A DNA stretch of 64,000 bases from Ariolimax columbianus (taxonomy: Eukaryota; Mollusca; Gastropoda; Stylommatophora; Arionidae), in contig JAVGWX010000013.1 of the NCBI GenBank assembly GCA_036924085.1, positions 43,157,675 through 43,221,674 on the forward strand, in the 5' to 3' direction. A program made the translations under genes and the position numbers. The notes beneath the pieces are model-generated. The model was not told the origin of the DNA, did not search any database, and saw only the letters and a list, made by a program, of their open reading frames with translations. Below, piece by piece: positions 1 through 11,700 of the stretch; position 1 is the first letter of the stretch, and each line of letters starts with the position of its first letter.

Positions 1-165
1 TGGAATGCATTGTCACAGAAAGTGGTGGAAGCAGAATCAGTTAACGCATTAATAAAAAAAAGAATGGATGATCACAGTCATTTTTAGTTCCGGTGGAATA
101 AATTGGAATTATACAGACTCTGTGGAACCTTCTAAACCAGTATAAATGAAGTTAAGTTAAGTTAC
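1..165 (+). mobile_element. 3' end of an L2/CR1-like LINE with (TTAAG)n tail
   Basis: The first 90 bases read as the last residues of an L2/CR1-type reverse transcriptase ORF (WNALSQKVV..., the same region as WNTLP in the copy at 37940-38600). They are followed by a 3' UTR containing ACAGACTCTG...TTCTAAACCAGTATAAA and a short TTAAG tandem at about 151-164. The same 3' terminus recurs at 38540-38600 (+), 38815-38886 (-) and in part at 981-1015. CR1/L2 elements end in short tandem repeats rather than poly(A). The 5' part lies outside the window. Confidence 0.7.
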
Positions 166-167
166 AC

Positions 168-400
168 AGGCTATCCTGCTTGGCAGTCTAGCTATCAAAG
201 TGGGGATCGACGTGATCCCCGCAGTAATGACCGTCACGCAGATGAAGTAAATCATAGCACAACCGCCTGGAGGACCCCGGTTCATCTTCATCAGCACGCT
301 CGCTCGAGATGTGAGGAAAGCTACTGAAACCCGCCACTAAATGTCCTTTACAGGGCGAACAGAAAAGTAAACATACTCATTGTGGGCGTTTACAACAACA
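168..400 (+). mobile_element. SINE-C copy (5' part missing)
   Basis: This is one of at least four copies of a roughly 320-bp interspersed repeat (others at 22335-22660 +, 13082-13400 - and 55398-55730 -). Shared landmarks are ACGTGATCCCC, CACGCAGATGAAG, AGCATAGCACAACCGCCTGG, GATGTGAGGAAAGCTAC and CTCATTGTGGGC. The 3' end runs into an ACAACA-rich tail. I saw no coding sequence. The family shares a core with SINE-A and SINE-B. Confidence 0.65.
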
Positions 401-516
401 TCAACATCAATCTTCCTAATTTCGCACCTTGTTGTTGGACCCTATTGTCCCTTTTGTCCTGCATTGATTGCAGGTTCGTAACATTTTATAGTTTTTCAAT
501 GGGTGTGGTCGTAACG

Positions 517-534
517 CCCCCCCCCCCCCCCCCC
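517..534. repeat. Poly-C tract (18 C)
   Basis: An uninterrupted run of 18 cytosines in AT-rich sequence. The neighbouring 401-980 stretch has no gene or repeat family that I recognise. Confidence 0.9.
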
Positions 535-980
535 ATTATGATTATCATTGCTTGTTTCTGGATTTTATTTATTTTGTCAAAGTTTGATTTAGTTGCAGTT
601 GATCATGCTGCTATACCATACTAGGAATGATCTCAAATATCCAGTGTATAGGTTCTTCAAAACACATTAATCTGCACCCCATATAGTCAGCCATTTAGTC
701 ATATAGCTAGAAGATACGATGAAAGATGGAGTACCATAACAACCATGGGATACCCACGCGACAAAAAAAAAAAAACAACTTGGGGACGGCTCCCAACTCG
801 CTGACGAGATTCACTAGAAAAGCACAACACACACGACCTCACAGCAGACATACTAGTTACTACTGGCCCAATGGACGACCCGCGCCCGTTACAGAAGCGA
901 TTGGATCCTGAGTTGAGACCCACATAAGGACGTGAACCTTGGCGAACCACGAGTCGAACTAAAAAGAATCTGCATCCCAA

Positions 981-1015
981 GTCAGTCTTCTAAACTAAAC
1001 CAGTATAAAGACGTT
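981..1015 (+). mobile_element. Short remnant of the L2/CR1-like 3' end
   Basis: The stretch TTCTAAACTAAACCAGTATA followed by AAGACGTTA matches the terminal segment of the L2/CR1-like element at 1-165 and 37940-38600. It is too short to show TSDs. Confidence 0.45.
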
Positions 1016-1640
1016 ATTCTTTGCTCTCACAAGTGCTGTGTAGTGTGTACTCGGTCGTCATTGTTTGTCTTCACAAACATCCTGTCCTAGATACACAAAT
1101 AAACCAGTTAACAAGAAATTGCGTTCAAATGGTTTTTAATTATCTAGGTATTATCTTTGACTGACGCCTGACACGGAAAACCAACTCGGTGCAAAGCATT
1201 AGAATGTGTCAAGAAGAAAACTTGGGACAACTTAATTAAGATACCAGAAATGATTAATAGAACTTGGTTTGTGTGACTATTTCAGTCCTATTGTTGAAGA
1301 GTGCCTCGATCTGTTTCTGTACTGCTGGCACATACACAGCTGATCTTGGTGTTTACAAGATAACGAAGGAGTCTTTATTTTTGTCCTGTGAGGACAGTGG
1401 TTGTGAACATGACATAGATCTAATATTGTAAATTTGTATAAACTAAGTTATGGTATATGATCATGTCTTAATAACAACTATATTACTTGCAATCTATTTG
1501 ATTATTAAACTTAGTTTTCATATTCACTATTCATAAAATAAAAATACAAAAAAAGTAATTGTAATACTAATAGTATTATAATTATATAAAACTAAAATTA
1601 TACTAAACTAATTACTAATAGTTAATACAATATTAATATA
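1016..1640. other. AT-rich intergenic stretch
   Basis: No ORF, RNA gene or repeat family is recognisable here. Base composition becomes very AT-rich from 1420 to 1640. Confidence 0.6.
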
Positions 1641-2920
1641 TATCTCACATCTGGAACATCATGGATCAGTTGCCTGCTGTCCAGCATCAAACACAACATT
1701 GAAAGAGTTAGATAAGGTACAAAATCAGGCGCTAAGGGTTATTACAGGGGCAATTAAATCAACGTCTATAGTAAAGATGGAGAACCTAGGGAGGATGCAA
1801 GCACAGGGAAACATAGAGACACAAAGGTGCTAACACAAGCAGAAAACTGTATGCCAGTCACTGTCACCCAATGAAGGACAGATTCCAGGACCTAACAATG
1901 GGATGATTGAAAAGAAGTAGCTTTGTACACCAAGCCAAACAACTTCGTAGACACGCCACAGATCTGCCTGAAATTGTTAATTCTTCAACAGCTGTGCCAG
2001 AACAAATACTCTAAAGAGAGCAGCATAGACTATCAGTACGAGTTCAAACAACCATTCATAGAATACTGGGCAAGGAGGAATTAACATTGTGCAACGTAAG
2101 ACAATTGCTCTCAGTTTCTTTGATGAAGAATATCCACAGGATCAATGGGTCAGAGTATACACAGATGGGTCAGTACAGAATGCAGTAAAGAATGGAGGAG
2201 CAGGAGTGTATATAGAATACCCAAATAACACTATGGAAACAGTTGCAGCACCAACAGGAAAATTCTGCCATAATTATGATGCAGAGATACAAGCGATGAA
2301 ATTGGCGACGGAAAAATTGCTGAATACCATCTTGGCCCGTATCCTGTAGTATTTCTGACAGATGCAAAATCAGTACTCCAAGCACTATCATCCAGGAAGC
2401 TGTCAGATCTACAAGTTTTATTGTTAACATTGAGCAACCAGAGCAGAATCACGGCACAGTGGATACCGTCTCACTGTGGAATACCAGGAAATGAGAGACC
2501 TGACACACTGGCGAGGAAAAGTGCAGCAGACGAGCAACCAGATGTACCAGTTTCATGCCATCAAAAGAAAAAGATTATTAAATCAATGAGAGAGCTTTGA
2601 ACACAAATACAAAATGACTATCATAATATAAGTAGGCAAGAGCAAATTGTCATACTGCACCTCAGAACAGGACACAACCAACTCCACAGCCACATATATA
2701 CAAAATTTAATATTGGCAGCTCAAGTATGTGTACATGTGGACAGGCACCCCAGACTGTGGAGTATATACTTCAGGACTGTCCAGAGTATGAGATACTGAG
2801 GCGGACATACTGGCCAAGACAAACAACACTGGAAGGTAAACTATAGGGACAAATGTGTGAACTGCAGAAGACAGTAAGGTTCATACAAGAGACAACTTTG
2901 CAGATGTAGACATACTCCAA
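1640..2920 (+). mobile_element. Degenerate EN-RT-RNase H LINE, 3' part
   Basis: In shifting frames this encodes the end of an RT domain (DKVQNQALRVIT-like, near 1710) and then an RNase H domain. At 2089-2349 the intact stretch includes the RNase H signature YTDGSVQNAVKNGGAGVYIE, with the first catalytic Asp in TDGS. The same protein is intact at 32194-33051 on the minus strand, so this is an older copy of that family. It carries several frameshifts and stops after 2349. It ends near 2925 with GCGAACAAAAGAAGAAAT, a decayed form of the family's AAG-type tail. Confidence 0.8.
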
Positions 2921-2939
2921 GCGAACAAAAGAAGAAATA

Positions 2940-3575
2940 TAATATATTTTACAATATATATTAGTGAAATATCTGGTTTGGGGTGTCTTTGCTAAAGGGA
3001 GAGGGCAGGCTGTCGTTGAGCGAAGTGAGTCATACAGAACAGCAACATCCAGTACGAGAATGGAGATGGAAGTAACTGTAACTTTGAGATGGCTATCTGG
3101 GACTTCTTTAACAGGGGCAGTCATCATGTCAGGCTCCCAATCCTTACTTTGGAAGTTGCAGAAGGGCTGACTAATGCGTGAGTGGATGGCAGCTGTAGTG
3201 GCATCAAACCTGCAACAACTGGTGTGGATCTACTGCCCTGATCATTCAGGGGTTCAGAGCAATGTAAGAGCTGACATCCTGGCTTCACAAACACCGATTG
3301 AGGGTACACTATATATGGGTAGGAGAGACATTTTGGAATCTTGTGACCGCCTGTTAAGTGATAACACCACAATAGACAAATCAACAATTCACAGACTGCA
3401 GAACTTTAATATTAAATGAGGTTAGAACAAACTGGGGCACAAGAGAGGACGAACAGAAGTGTGTACAATCAACGAGCTGCAGGAACTATCAATATCTGCA
3501 CCCTTTGCCATTTACTGAGAGAGACTGAGCACCTATGGATATGCTCTGTGTGCAGTGAAGTTGATTCGTAGGTAC
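2940..3575 (+). mobile_element. 3' fragment of a second RNase H LINE family
   Basis: Translation of 2964-3419 in two frames gives an RNase H-like C-terminus (for example WIYCPDHSGVQSNVRADILA, where the canonical pattern is W-x-P-x-H-x-G-x-x-x-N-x-x-A-D). It differs from the copy at 1640-2920. It is interrupted by frameshifts and ends before the RCC1 gene. The family assignment rests on this motif only. Confidence 0.55.
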
Positions 3576-3699
3576 AAAACAGTTTTTATGATTAATGAGT
3601 TTTGTTTCTGGGTGATAGTATTTGTCTGTAACGTGTAACACTTCAACTATATGTCCAGTGTTATTCATGAGGAAATATTTTGTCAGATTTGGCATCACT

Positions 3700-3850
3700 A
3701 TGGCTGTTTACACTTGGGGCCTTGGCAAAACTGGTCAGTTGGGCACCGGTAGGTTTGAAACTGAGCATACTCCACACCATGTTATCAAAACTGTAGACGG
3801 TCAAAGACTGGGACAGGCTAAAATTATTAGCTGTGGGGCATTGTTTACAG
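3700..3850 (+). CDS. RCC1 gene exon 1 (blade 1)
   Basis: Starts MAVYTWGLGKTGQLGTG and ends at donor ACAG|GTAAGC, leaving one base of a split codon (phase 1). The joint codon with exon 2 is GCT (Ala). Confidence 0.85.
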
Positions 3851-5310
3851 GTAAGCAACAGGTATCATTAGCTCTGCATCAGAATGTGTTCCATCAGAAT
3901 GTGTTCCATCAGTATGTGTGCTATCAGTATGTGTTCCATCAGTATGTGTTCCATAAGTATGTGTGCCATAAGTGTGTGTGCCATCTGTATGTGTTCCATC
4001 CATGTATATATCTACATAATGCTTGAGTTTATCTGTTTATAAAGCTTTAACAAAAATTAAAACTAAATTTGAAGTACATATATATCTATCTATATCTACA
4101 CACACACTAAGGACAATCATTAACTCATAAAGGCCATAATTTTGTAACTAGTTTTGCCAGAATTATTTTCTCTATAAAAGCAGTCTCGTCATAAAACTTG
4201 AATTTTCTTAATTATTTCACAAGGAAGACAAATAAAATGGAAATGAATGTGCAGTAAGAATATGAAGGTCTTGTGGAATTTCATAAAATATTACAAGTAA
4301 TTGTTAATAATTATATTGTCATTTTGTGTAATAAAAACTATTTTTCACACACACAAATGTCATTAATCCATGAATAACCACTGAAACATTGATTGGACTA
4401 GTGTACTTCAGAATAACAGTAATCCACATATGAATAATATCTACAAGAAAATATTTTTTTGTAGCAGTCAAATGCAACTATGTCAGATGAGAGAAAAAGA
4501 AACAGAAGACCACATTTTCTATTTGTACAGTACAGTCATACCCACAAGACAAATTCTACAAGACACAATCGAGACACAAACAAGACAGAAGGTAGACATG
4601 TATAAGGCAATAATGTTAAACACTATACCAGACACGACACCAAACACAAATGCTAATTTTGCTATCAGAATACAGACACATCATATGGAGATGTAGAAAT
4701 GAAGCCTCATATCGCTTCAGAACATACTCACCAGACACTCTACCACACATGTTCATGAGAAAGGCGTTGTCCAGTAGCGACATACAAACGTAAATGTTGT
4801 ACTGTGAAATATGTATGTTAAATTATGTTTCATTTTCAATTTCCAATTTCAATTTCTCTTGCCAATTCAAACAGGAAAAAATGTGTTAATGGGGAAAAGA
4901 GTGAATGAATGTTTGCCATTTTGAGACTATCCCTCCTTTTTCTCCAAAAACCCCACAAACAAAAATCAAGTATTAAACAGTTCACAGAGTGGGAAAGTAT
5001 CAATTTCCCCCATTCCAACTAAGGGATGGCTTCTCTGCTGAACGTAATCACTCAAACACTCCCCCAGCAGTCAAATCTTACCTTCTGTCTTTTCATTTCA
5101 CCAGTTTTATGGTGGTCCTTTCCTCCACCAGTCAGTTCCTCAGTTTTGACTCAAAGGACAATCGACAGGAAATAGGCAGGGTTTTATGGCAGAGTGGACT
5201 GACATAAACCTAATGGTTCTCTTGTATGTCACACATTACTCACCCCCTTGACTACTGTACAAGTACACAAAACCTTTATGGCTCTATAGCTTTTTGGGAA
5301 AAATATAATA

Positions 5311-5363
<53 letters not shown>

Positions 5364-5643
5364 AAATATATATATACAAATGCGTGTGTATAAGCAAATA
5401 TGAATGTACGGATGGATATATACGTATGTTGCATATATGTATGTGGGTACAGGAGTTTATTCATGTTCATATACGTACATATATATATGTGCGTATGTAC
5501 ATGTGTACATGCATGTGCATGTATGTGTGTGTATGTATGTATGTATGTATTAATGTATGTATGTTATGTATGTATACATGGGTGTAAGCATGAGTGTGTA
5601 TGTATGCATATACGCATACATGTGTGCCCGCGCGCGTGTGTGT

Positions 5644-5703
<60 letters not shown>

Positions 5704-8700
5704 ATGTGTATGGATATATTTTTATGTGCCTGTTGGTGTGAAAAAATATATGTATATGCAAAAATGAATAGGTATGTATCAGCAAGTACACATGTGCATT
5801 CATTTATATGGGCATTCATTTATATGTACATTCATTTATGCTTTCATAAATAAATATATGTCACCTTTCACCTCATAAAGTGTAACTCCCACCATCTCAC
5901 ATTTCATCTCATGGGAATTTTCACCTCACATCACACAAAATTTTTATTAAAGAATTTTTCAAAAAAAAAAAAAAAACAACAACAACTGAGTTGCAGGTCT
6001 CCATTTCCTCCACAAGGTCAACCACATTTTGGCAGCAATCCGAATGAGTTCTGGGTCTCAGTCAGTCAGTAGTGGTGATGAAATTTGGTATTGAAACCCA
6101 TTTGGTATCATGTTCTCTATAATTTTGTTTAGAAATATTGCATCTTCGTTTTTCTGTTGATTTTGTAGTCAAATGTTTTTGCCTTTTAGCAGCACTAGGT
6201 CCTGGCTGTGACAACTCTCCTTTATCTTCAGCATCAGATTCAGTAGGCTGCGTATGTTCTATGTCTAACTCCTATTCAACATCAGAAAAATGTTAATCCT
6301 CATCACTAAATTCATCTAGAGTACACAACTCCCTAGCCTTTTCTACAGATAAAAACAACCTACTATTAGACAATCTTGAAGTGCTAGGTTTGCAACACAT
6401 TTTTGTGATAAACTGACTTGAAAGATGACAAAGGTTTTCCAACTTTGAATTTCCTCACAACGCACGTTGAAGCTTTCACAATTAAAATGCAAATATAAGA
6501 GTTACTTCCCTTACCATGTAAAGTCAATTAAAATTTAGAAACACTGAAAAAACTATACAAATTTAGTTCAATGTGCTATTAACAATATGAGTATTTTTCT
6601 GGCATCAAGCGGACACCAGGAAGAACAATTACAGCATTGTAATGGCCTTTAAGAGTTAAGTAACAGTAATTCTATTATAAAGTGCATGGAAGATTATGTG
6701 CAACGGAAAATCTTATTTCAGTACACAAAATAGCTCTTTAGCAATACTTCATGTAGAGATTGTGACGATCGAGCAGTATGCGCATGGGCAATATAGAGTC
6801 CAACATGGTAGCCTCACTGTCAACTTGCACAGTGGAAGGAGGCATTATTAATTTTTGTGATCATAAGGTGTGAAACCTTCTGAAATCTACAGAAGAATGA
6901 AGGTTCAGTATGAAGACAGCTGTTTGAGTCAGAGGAGAATGTATGAATGGTAGAGACATTTAAACAATGAAGACATAACGTCATTTATGAACTGGGGTGT
7001 GGGGGACCAGCAAGCATCGCAACTGAGGGAAGCATCAGATTGACCAGCTAGTCTGTGGCAACAGGTGAGTCACTATTGATGAAATAACTGTAGATTTCAA
7101 CATGAGTCATGGCACTGTGCACAAGATTGTCTATGATAACCTTGGTTATAGGAAAGTGCATAGCAGATGGGTCCCAAGGCAACTGACAATGAAGTAATGG
7201 AGGTGGTGCAAAATTGGTTAAAGGTCACAACAAAAGACTTTTTTCTAGAGGCATCTACAAGCTAGTGGACATGTGAACAGAGACTATGTAGAAAATGAGA
7301 CCCAAAAAATGTATGGTTTGCACTCTTAAAATATTATTAATAAAATTGTTACTTAATGACTGTTCCCCAGACAATTTAGCAGACATCTATCCATCTTCAG
7401 TCTACTTGTGTCGTTAGGAGGTGTGACTTCCTTTGTTTCAAAGTTTTTATTTATTTGGCAGGCGAAAATCTGCTGGTGACTTGTCAGGTCAATCTCAGTA
7501 TCTGTTACCAACCGTACGTTTGGTAGCCCCTGGAATATACGATTGCCTATTTTTGGTGCTGGAAGCGTCAATTAGAGCAAAGTAGACCCACAGCCTGCCA
7601 GATGCCATCCATGCCGCTCCGTTAATCACATAACCAAAACCTGATGTTATAGCCACACAGACCCTTTTTGTGTTATATTCTCTGTGGGGTGAGAATCCCT
7701 AGAATAGTTTGAGTAGATTTTTAACTTGAATTTTACCTGAGCAACAGCCGTTAAGCCTACTCTTTTCGATTTCCAAATGCCAAGGGATTTTTAATGTGTA
7801 CACCACTGCACACGTTTGTCTTCTTCTTCTGCGTTCATTCTCAATCTCATGCTACCAAGTCCTGGACAGGGCTTTGCAAGCGTAGTCCAGAGAACGGAAT
7901 GTGTTGTGTCGCTAGTTTACTGCAAAAATTAGCACCTTTTGGCCCGACACATCCGTTATTGGCAGCTCATACATTTGTCTGATCCCAACTACTCGGAGAT
8001 CAAGGGAAATTTTTAATCAGATGATCCATGTGAAAAAATCTACCTGGGGCGAATACCTTACCTTGAGACATATAGAAGCCAAAATTAGGGATAGCAACAA
8101 TCTGAGATAGTGGAGGAAGTTTATTGGCATCTGAGATGATGGTTACTGACTGATTTGTTAATTGTTAATCAAGGATTCAAAAAGAAGTAGATGGTGAAAG
8201 ACCTAATTTGTGGCAATTTTTAAAGTAGACGTAAAAATGTAATATTTATATTTGTCTAAAACATTCCTTCAAACATTAAATGTGAATGCATAAACTTTGG
8301 CAAAATGCCACAGATCATTTTAAATAAAGCAGCTGTTGACATTCTTTCATGTCAGCTGTTGTCACCATTGATGGCAGAGTTTTCACAACTGGCTATGGCA
8401 AGTACGGACGATTGGGACTAGGAAACATAGAAGATGATGTCTGTGGATTCTCCCCTGTCAAGAATTTTGGCAAAGTTGTCAAGGTATAAAAATGATTTTT
8501 TATCATTATTCACAATCACTTAATAAATAAACTTTGTTTTATCATTGGTTTTAATAATCAAATTAAACTTTAAAGAAAGTAATATATCTCAATGAAAAAT
8601 TAATAGAAGCATGAGCTAAATACAGTTTTGCTCTTCATTATTTTTAATGCTAATGAATATCTTTATCTTATTATTTTTATCTTATTTTCTTTGCTTGTCC

Positions 8701-11700
8701 TTATTTTTTAGCGTAAGATTCGGTTGTATCACATCTAAGTTTGTTGTAATTTTAGACAATTTAAGAATAATTCATTAATACTTTCATTTTAATATATTTG
8801 TTGATTTTTAACATTATCCTGACCAAATCATGATGATGATGTTCGTCCATCATGAGTGATGAAGAAAACTCTCTGTTCATCATCCGTTTGAAATATGTTC
8901 AGTCAGTTGATAAGTTTGAAGGTGACTGAGGAGCCCGATATGGGTCTAGAAAGATCTTGGCCAGTGTGGACAGGGAATGTACGCCTGATGTGAAGGCTTC
9001 ATTTCACTGGCTTTTTGAGCCTGTCTCAGCTGTTCAGCTACTGTTTGTTTCTATGGATGACTTTTGTGATATTGCACCTTCATAAAGAAAAATGTGCCAA
9101 CTGGTTTGGTCTTGTGCAGCAGCTTGTGTTTGGTATTATGCCAGCAGCTTTTAGTGAAATCTTAAGCATGTCTTTGAAGCACTTTTGGCCATAAATGGAC
9201 CATTACCCTTCTGCATCTCACCGTAAAAGAGTATTTTTGGCACGCTAGAGAACTACATGACCCGCTAAGCAGATCTGGCACTGCATCAGAATAGTATGAA
9301 TGAAACGGATGCCAGCTCTTTCAAGAATAGTGGTATCTTTGGTCCACTCTAGCCATTTGATCTTCAATAGCCTTCTGAGACAGACTGTGTAGAAATGGCA
9401 CCTGTATACAGTACATGTTTCACAAGCATACAACAACACTGGAAGCATCACAGGTCTGCAAGCCTTCAGCTTTGTCTGAAGACTATTACGACTTTAATGC
9501 TAGACATTTGTTTACAGTCTGTCAAATGAGCTACTGGTTTTGAAATCCTAACGTTCACCTCATCAATAGCGATGTTCTAGGATAGTGGGCTACCAATATA
9601 TGTGAATGTGCTAACAACTTTCAGTTTCTCACCATTGATCTTGATAATCGGCTCAGTATAACTGTTGCTAGAAGCTGGTTGATGCATGATGTCTGTTCTC
9701 TCTGTGCTGATGATAAGACCAAACGATATCTTGTGTTTGTCAGGTATCCTGTGGATCTTGGCATGCAGCAGCCGCTACTGAAAATGGTCAGATTTTTGTA
9801 TGGGGATATAAGAAAGCTTGTGGTGATATCTTATTATCAAGCCAAGAAGCGGGAATACAGATTAGTGGATCTTTGATAGGGACTCCAACTCTTATTACAT
9901 TTGACAAAAGCATTAAGATTGCAGGTTTGTATCACTAAGTAAGCAGATATTTTGTTTCATGTAAAGTGGTAATTTTTTAAAGAGCAATTTTGTGAAGAAC
10001 TGTTAGTGCATATACATGCATTGTTTATATATATGAAATATAATCATCATAATCATCCTCAAAACAGATAGCAGTTGAATATAATATAATCATCACAATC
10101 ATCTTCATAGAAACACAGATAACAGTTGTATGTAATATAATCATCACAATCATCTTCATAGAAACACAGATAACAGTTGTATGTAATATAATCATCACAA
10201 TCATCTTCATAGAAACACAGATAACAGTTGTATGTAATATAATCATCGAAATTATCCTCATGGAAACACAGATAACAGTTGTATGTAATATAATCATTAA
10301 AAACTATCCTCATAGAAACACAGATAACAGTTGTATGTAATATAATCATCACAATCATCTTCATAGAAACACAGATAACAGTTGTATGTAATATAATCAT
10401 CACAATCATCTTCATAGAAACACAGATAACAGTTGTATGTAATATAATCATCACAATCATCTTCATAGAAACACAGATAACAGTTGTATGTAATATAATC
10501 ATCGAAATTATCCTCATGGAAACACAGATAACAGTTGTATGTAATATAATCATTAAAAACTATCCTCATAGAAACACAGATAACAGTTGTATGAAATATA
10601 ATCATCAAAATTATCCTCATAGAGACATATATAACAGTTATATGTAATATGATCATTGTGACCACTCCAATGGAGATAATATAAGCAAATAAAATTATTG
10701 CAGTCATTGATTTCTGTCTTTTTAGTAATTGCTATTTTTATTGATTCATTTACTTGAAATGATCATTTCTATTTGATCATAATCAAGAAATAAATTACTT
10801 TGATGTATTTGTTCAGGTGTATCCTGCGGTAATAACTACACATTTGTTTGGACCACTGATGGGCATCTGTACTCATGGGGTAGTGCACATTATGGAGGGC
10901 TCGGTCATGGCTCAGATGAATATGTTGCTACACCGACAAAAGTGGAGCAACTTTCAAACAAAGTTGTGGTCTGTGTAGAGGCAGGGCATGACCACTGCGG
11001 AATTGTGACACAGGATGGGCTCTTATATATGACAGGTGATGCTTTCTTTGTCATTGTCAGGAAGGGAAATGTGGAAACTTCTTCTTCTTTGTTTTGTTTC
11101 TTATTTTCCTGCTGCAAAGCCGTAAAAAGGGCTTTGCAAGTAGCAGAATGTTGTGTCGTATTTGGCAGCTTGACTGCAATATTTGCACCTTTATGTCCGA
11201 CACATCCGTCTTCAGCAGGCATTTTTAGTACTGAGTTCGCGTTCCCTCTTCGATCACTTCTTCTTAGCCAGTCTGCTCTATTACAGCCTGTCATCCGCAT
11301 GGAGATGTAGAAGGGTCTTGGCAGCTCTGGTTCGCTGGTCCTGACCCTAGTAGTGAGCTATGGGTCACTGACCACAGCAACTCATGTACTCTCAGCATAT
11401 TCATGGAAACTTTGAAATAGTGAAGAATGTTTGTTTGTAGCAACAATCAAGACAAGTATTTATCTGTACTTGAGTAATATATATAACGCAACAACAAAAA
11501 ATAAAGTTAAGTAATGGTCAATCCAGAATTTGGTTGCCAGACCTCCATATAATGGATGCATCTTTCTGCAAGAGAGAAATGAGTTAAGCACTAGACCAGC
11601 TAGACACTAAAAAATGTGTCACAACTTTGGTAGTATTTTGTCATTTGATAACCCCATATCTTAACTATTTTCCTTCCTGTAGATAAGTTTTTTATATTCT

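Noticed and set aside
4430..4696. 88-codon frame (CQMREKETEDHIFYLYS) as a host gene
   Set aside because: It faintly resembles the Cys-rich end of a LINE protein, has no gene context and lies inside the piggyBac-like relic.
5384..5853. Cys/Tyr/Ile-rich ORFs on both strands
   Set aside because: They are translations of TATG/TGTA microsatellite DNA.
10059..10553. Long minus-strand ORFs with repeated IILHTTVICVSM peptides
   Set aside because: They are by-products of a 51-bp (multiple of three) minisatellite inside an intron and have no coding support.
11550..11615. tRNA-like segment (TAGCTGGTCTAGTGC on the minus strand)
   Set aside because: Only a box A-like match is present, with no box B at the right distance.
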